NCBI GenBank assembly: GCA_958430865.1
Contig: CAUDNR010000028.1
Location: 1-33,693, forward strand
From: Entrophospora sp. SA101
Lineage: Eukaryota; Glomeromycota; Glomeromycetes; Entrophosporales; Entrophosporaceae
Length of the DNA stretch: 33,693 bases
Reading direction: 5' to 3'
Of this stretch, positions 32,359 to 33,693 are shown piece by piece (the first letter of the stretch is position 1; the number at the start of each line of letters is the position of its first letter). The position numbers and the translations under genes were made by a program. The notes under the pieces are model-generated. The model worked only from the letters and a program-made list of their open reading frames with translations, was not told the DNA's origin and made no database searches.

Positions 32359-32775
32359 TCACCCACTCACCTTCAATCTTTTTACATGTGTGCATATTAA
32401 GATATGGAACTTATATTCTATTTTTGTTTTTTCAAAGTCATTATCTTTTAACATGATAAATATTTTCATCTCGGATACGACAATTAGTTTTGTAGTCAAA
32501 ACAATTATTTTGTCGGTAAACATTTTTGCCACATTTTGGGTTGTGGCTACGTTACTATCAATAAGAATATCAAAATCAGAATGAAAATACTTGTGAAGAT
32601 TGATAAGAAAACCAAAAGGTTCTTCTTTTTCATGGATCGCCTGATTCCTTATTAGATTTTACGTGGCAAAATATCTACAAAGTGAAATTTAATGAAACCT
32701 AATTTAGCCTCAATTTGTAGCATTTGTCGATTCAAAATGATTTCCTAATTCTTGATATTGTTGTATGCGAACCAT
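32359..32775 (-). pseudogene. Broken coding remnant of unknown family
   Basis: MVRIQQYQELGNHFESTNAT starts at 32775 and is followed, one base out of frame, by IEAKLGFIKFHFVDILPRKI and stops. A 99-codon open frame (32658-32359) then contains EEPFGFLINLHKYFHSDFDI, DSNVATTQNVAKMF and LTTKLIVVSEMKIFIMLKDN. A consensus 5' splice site AAG/GTGAGT at 32373-32365 suggests the exon ends there rather than at the TGA. Three consecutive protein-like segments in changing frames indicate a decayed gene. No known domain recognised. Confidence 0.45.
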
Positions 32776-33059
32776 ATTTGATTTGCTAATTTCAACAGTG
32801 GAGGATATGATGATGTATGTAAATGCTTTAATGAATAATTTACAAAGTGATTATAAAAATATTAACGTTGACATCACTAAAACCAAAAGAAATCTATACA
32901 CAGTAAAAATTTTGATACAAATTATGGAGTATCGATATATCTATCCATTACCATTATTTTGTAAAAGTTTGCTTTATCACAATCTATTTTTTTAAAAAAA
33001 ATATACCCAATGATGGTAATGGTGTCATTAATGTTATTTGCCACGTTTCTGGGGTTATG

Positions 33060-33520
33060 TAAATTATTGAAATGAATAATGATGCTATGCAAGAAGATAT
33101 ATAACTATCACTAGGTACTCAACAATTACAAAATATAACTCTATGGAAGGAGAAGAGGAAGATGACGAGAAAGTAGTAGAAGCAGTGATAATGAATGGGA
33201 TAGGTGGATACAAACACTTGCACTAATGCAAAGTCTGTAACATTAACATGAGTTACTACTACATCAACTCAATGTCCAAGTAAATCGCACCATGATAAGA
33301 TCAGAGTTAGAAGGTAAGCTTGCTTGATTTCTTGTACTTGTAATTAAGATGTATTAGAATATTTGCAAAAGTATTGATAAAAGGCATCAGATCGTGTTAA
33401 AAAAGAAAAAATTATGAATCAACCAAGTGGTGAACTAAGTATGTTAGAAGGTGATGGTGGAGTTGTTTGTTCAGTTGATCACATCAAGAATTAATGGTTT
33501 TGCTTAAATACATTTTTGCA
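33060..33520 (+). pseudogene. Broken coding remnant of unknown family at the right edge
   Basis: Short protein-like segments in shifting frames: SDNEWDRWIQTLALMQSL, then TTTSTQCPSKSHHDKIRVRR ending at a GTAAGC donor (33314), then after a possible ATTAAG acceptor SDRVKKEKIMNQPSGELSML and EGDGGVVCSVDHIKN. Several stops interrupt it. Family unknown. Confidence 0.3.
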
Positions 33521-33693
33521 AAAAGAACAAATAATTTATTGTTTAGGGTAAAAAAGCGTTTGATTGATGATGACAGTGAAAAAGAGAGAAATTAAAAAAA
33601 GGAGGCGAAGAACTTGTTTCAGATTGGTTTTTAAAAAGGTGGGTGGATCAATTGAAAATTATTTTTATAATTTTATGTAAATATTGTTTATTC

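Noticed and set aside
1..33693. CRISPR array, bacterial operon or prophage
   Set aside because: No regularly spaced repeats. The minisatellite at 31020-31265 has no unique spacers, and the gene structure is eukaryotic.

Overview
The window is an AT-rich eukaryotic nuclear segment dominated by decayed mobile DNA. It most resembles an arbuscular mycorrhizal fungus (Glomeromycotina, Rhizophagus-like). That placement is an inference. It rests on short GT..AG introns (71-107 nt where they can be checked), extreme AT content, long homopolymers and triplet repeats inside coding sequence, and the family mix: hAT transposases, a Crinkler/RHS-type coiled-coil NTPase gene, an F-box protein, a Ran1/Pat1-like kinase and multicopy transposase-like pseudogenes. 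No rRNA, tRNA or mitochondrial gene was found to confirm it.

Layout. 1-456 (-): 3' part of a LINE reverse transcriptase running off the left edge. 1441-3634 (-): a complete three-exon hAT transposase (678 aa) whose 5' flank ends in a hAT-like terminus near 4285. 4485-6949 (-): a coiled-coil / P-loop NTPase / nuclease-like gene of Crinkler-RHS type with four frame breaks. 7050-7283: a TA-flanked MITE. 8340-10126 and 12105-12420 (+): transposase-like coding remnants with several TGA interruptions. They are split by a three-level nest of transposons: hAT-type element 10127-12101, containing hAT element 10335-11803, containing a MULE-like MITE 10947-11215. All three insertions keep target-site duplications. 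13406-13873 (-): a small two-exon gene, not visible as one ORF, encoding a 122-residue protein built from four copies of a ~20-residue repeat. 14197-15816 (-): intact F-box protein. 15817-21566: about 5.7 kb without a recognisable gene. 21567-23284 (+): intact two-exon Ran1/Pat1-like protein kinase with an acidic, low-complexity tail. 25608-26183: hAT deletion derivative. 26250-27720 (-): degraded multi-exon transposase-like gene interrupted by an inverted-repeat element. 27832-28119 (+): small Cys-rich ORF. 30436-32100: a MITE, a pogo-like element carrying a minisatellite, and a hAT BED-finger remnant. 32359-32775 (-) and 33060-33520 (+): further broken coding remnants.

Three genes look ordinary, intact and host-like: the repeat protein, the F-box protein and the kinase. 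The hAT transposase also reads through intact once two introns are removed. There is no operon-like co-operation. The main story is layered transposition into older transposon-like genes, beside one small repeat-protein gene I cannot assign to a known family.
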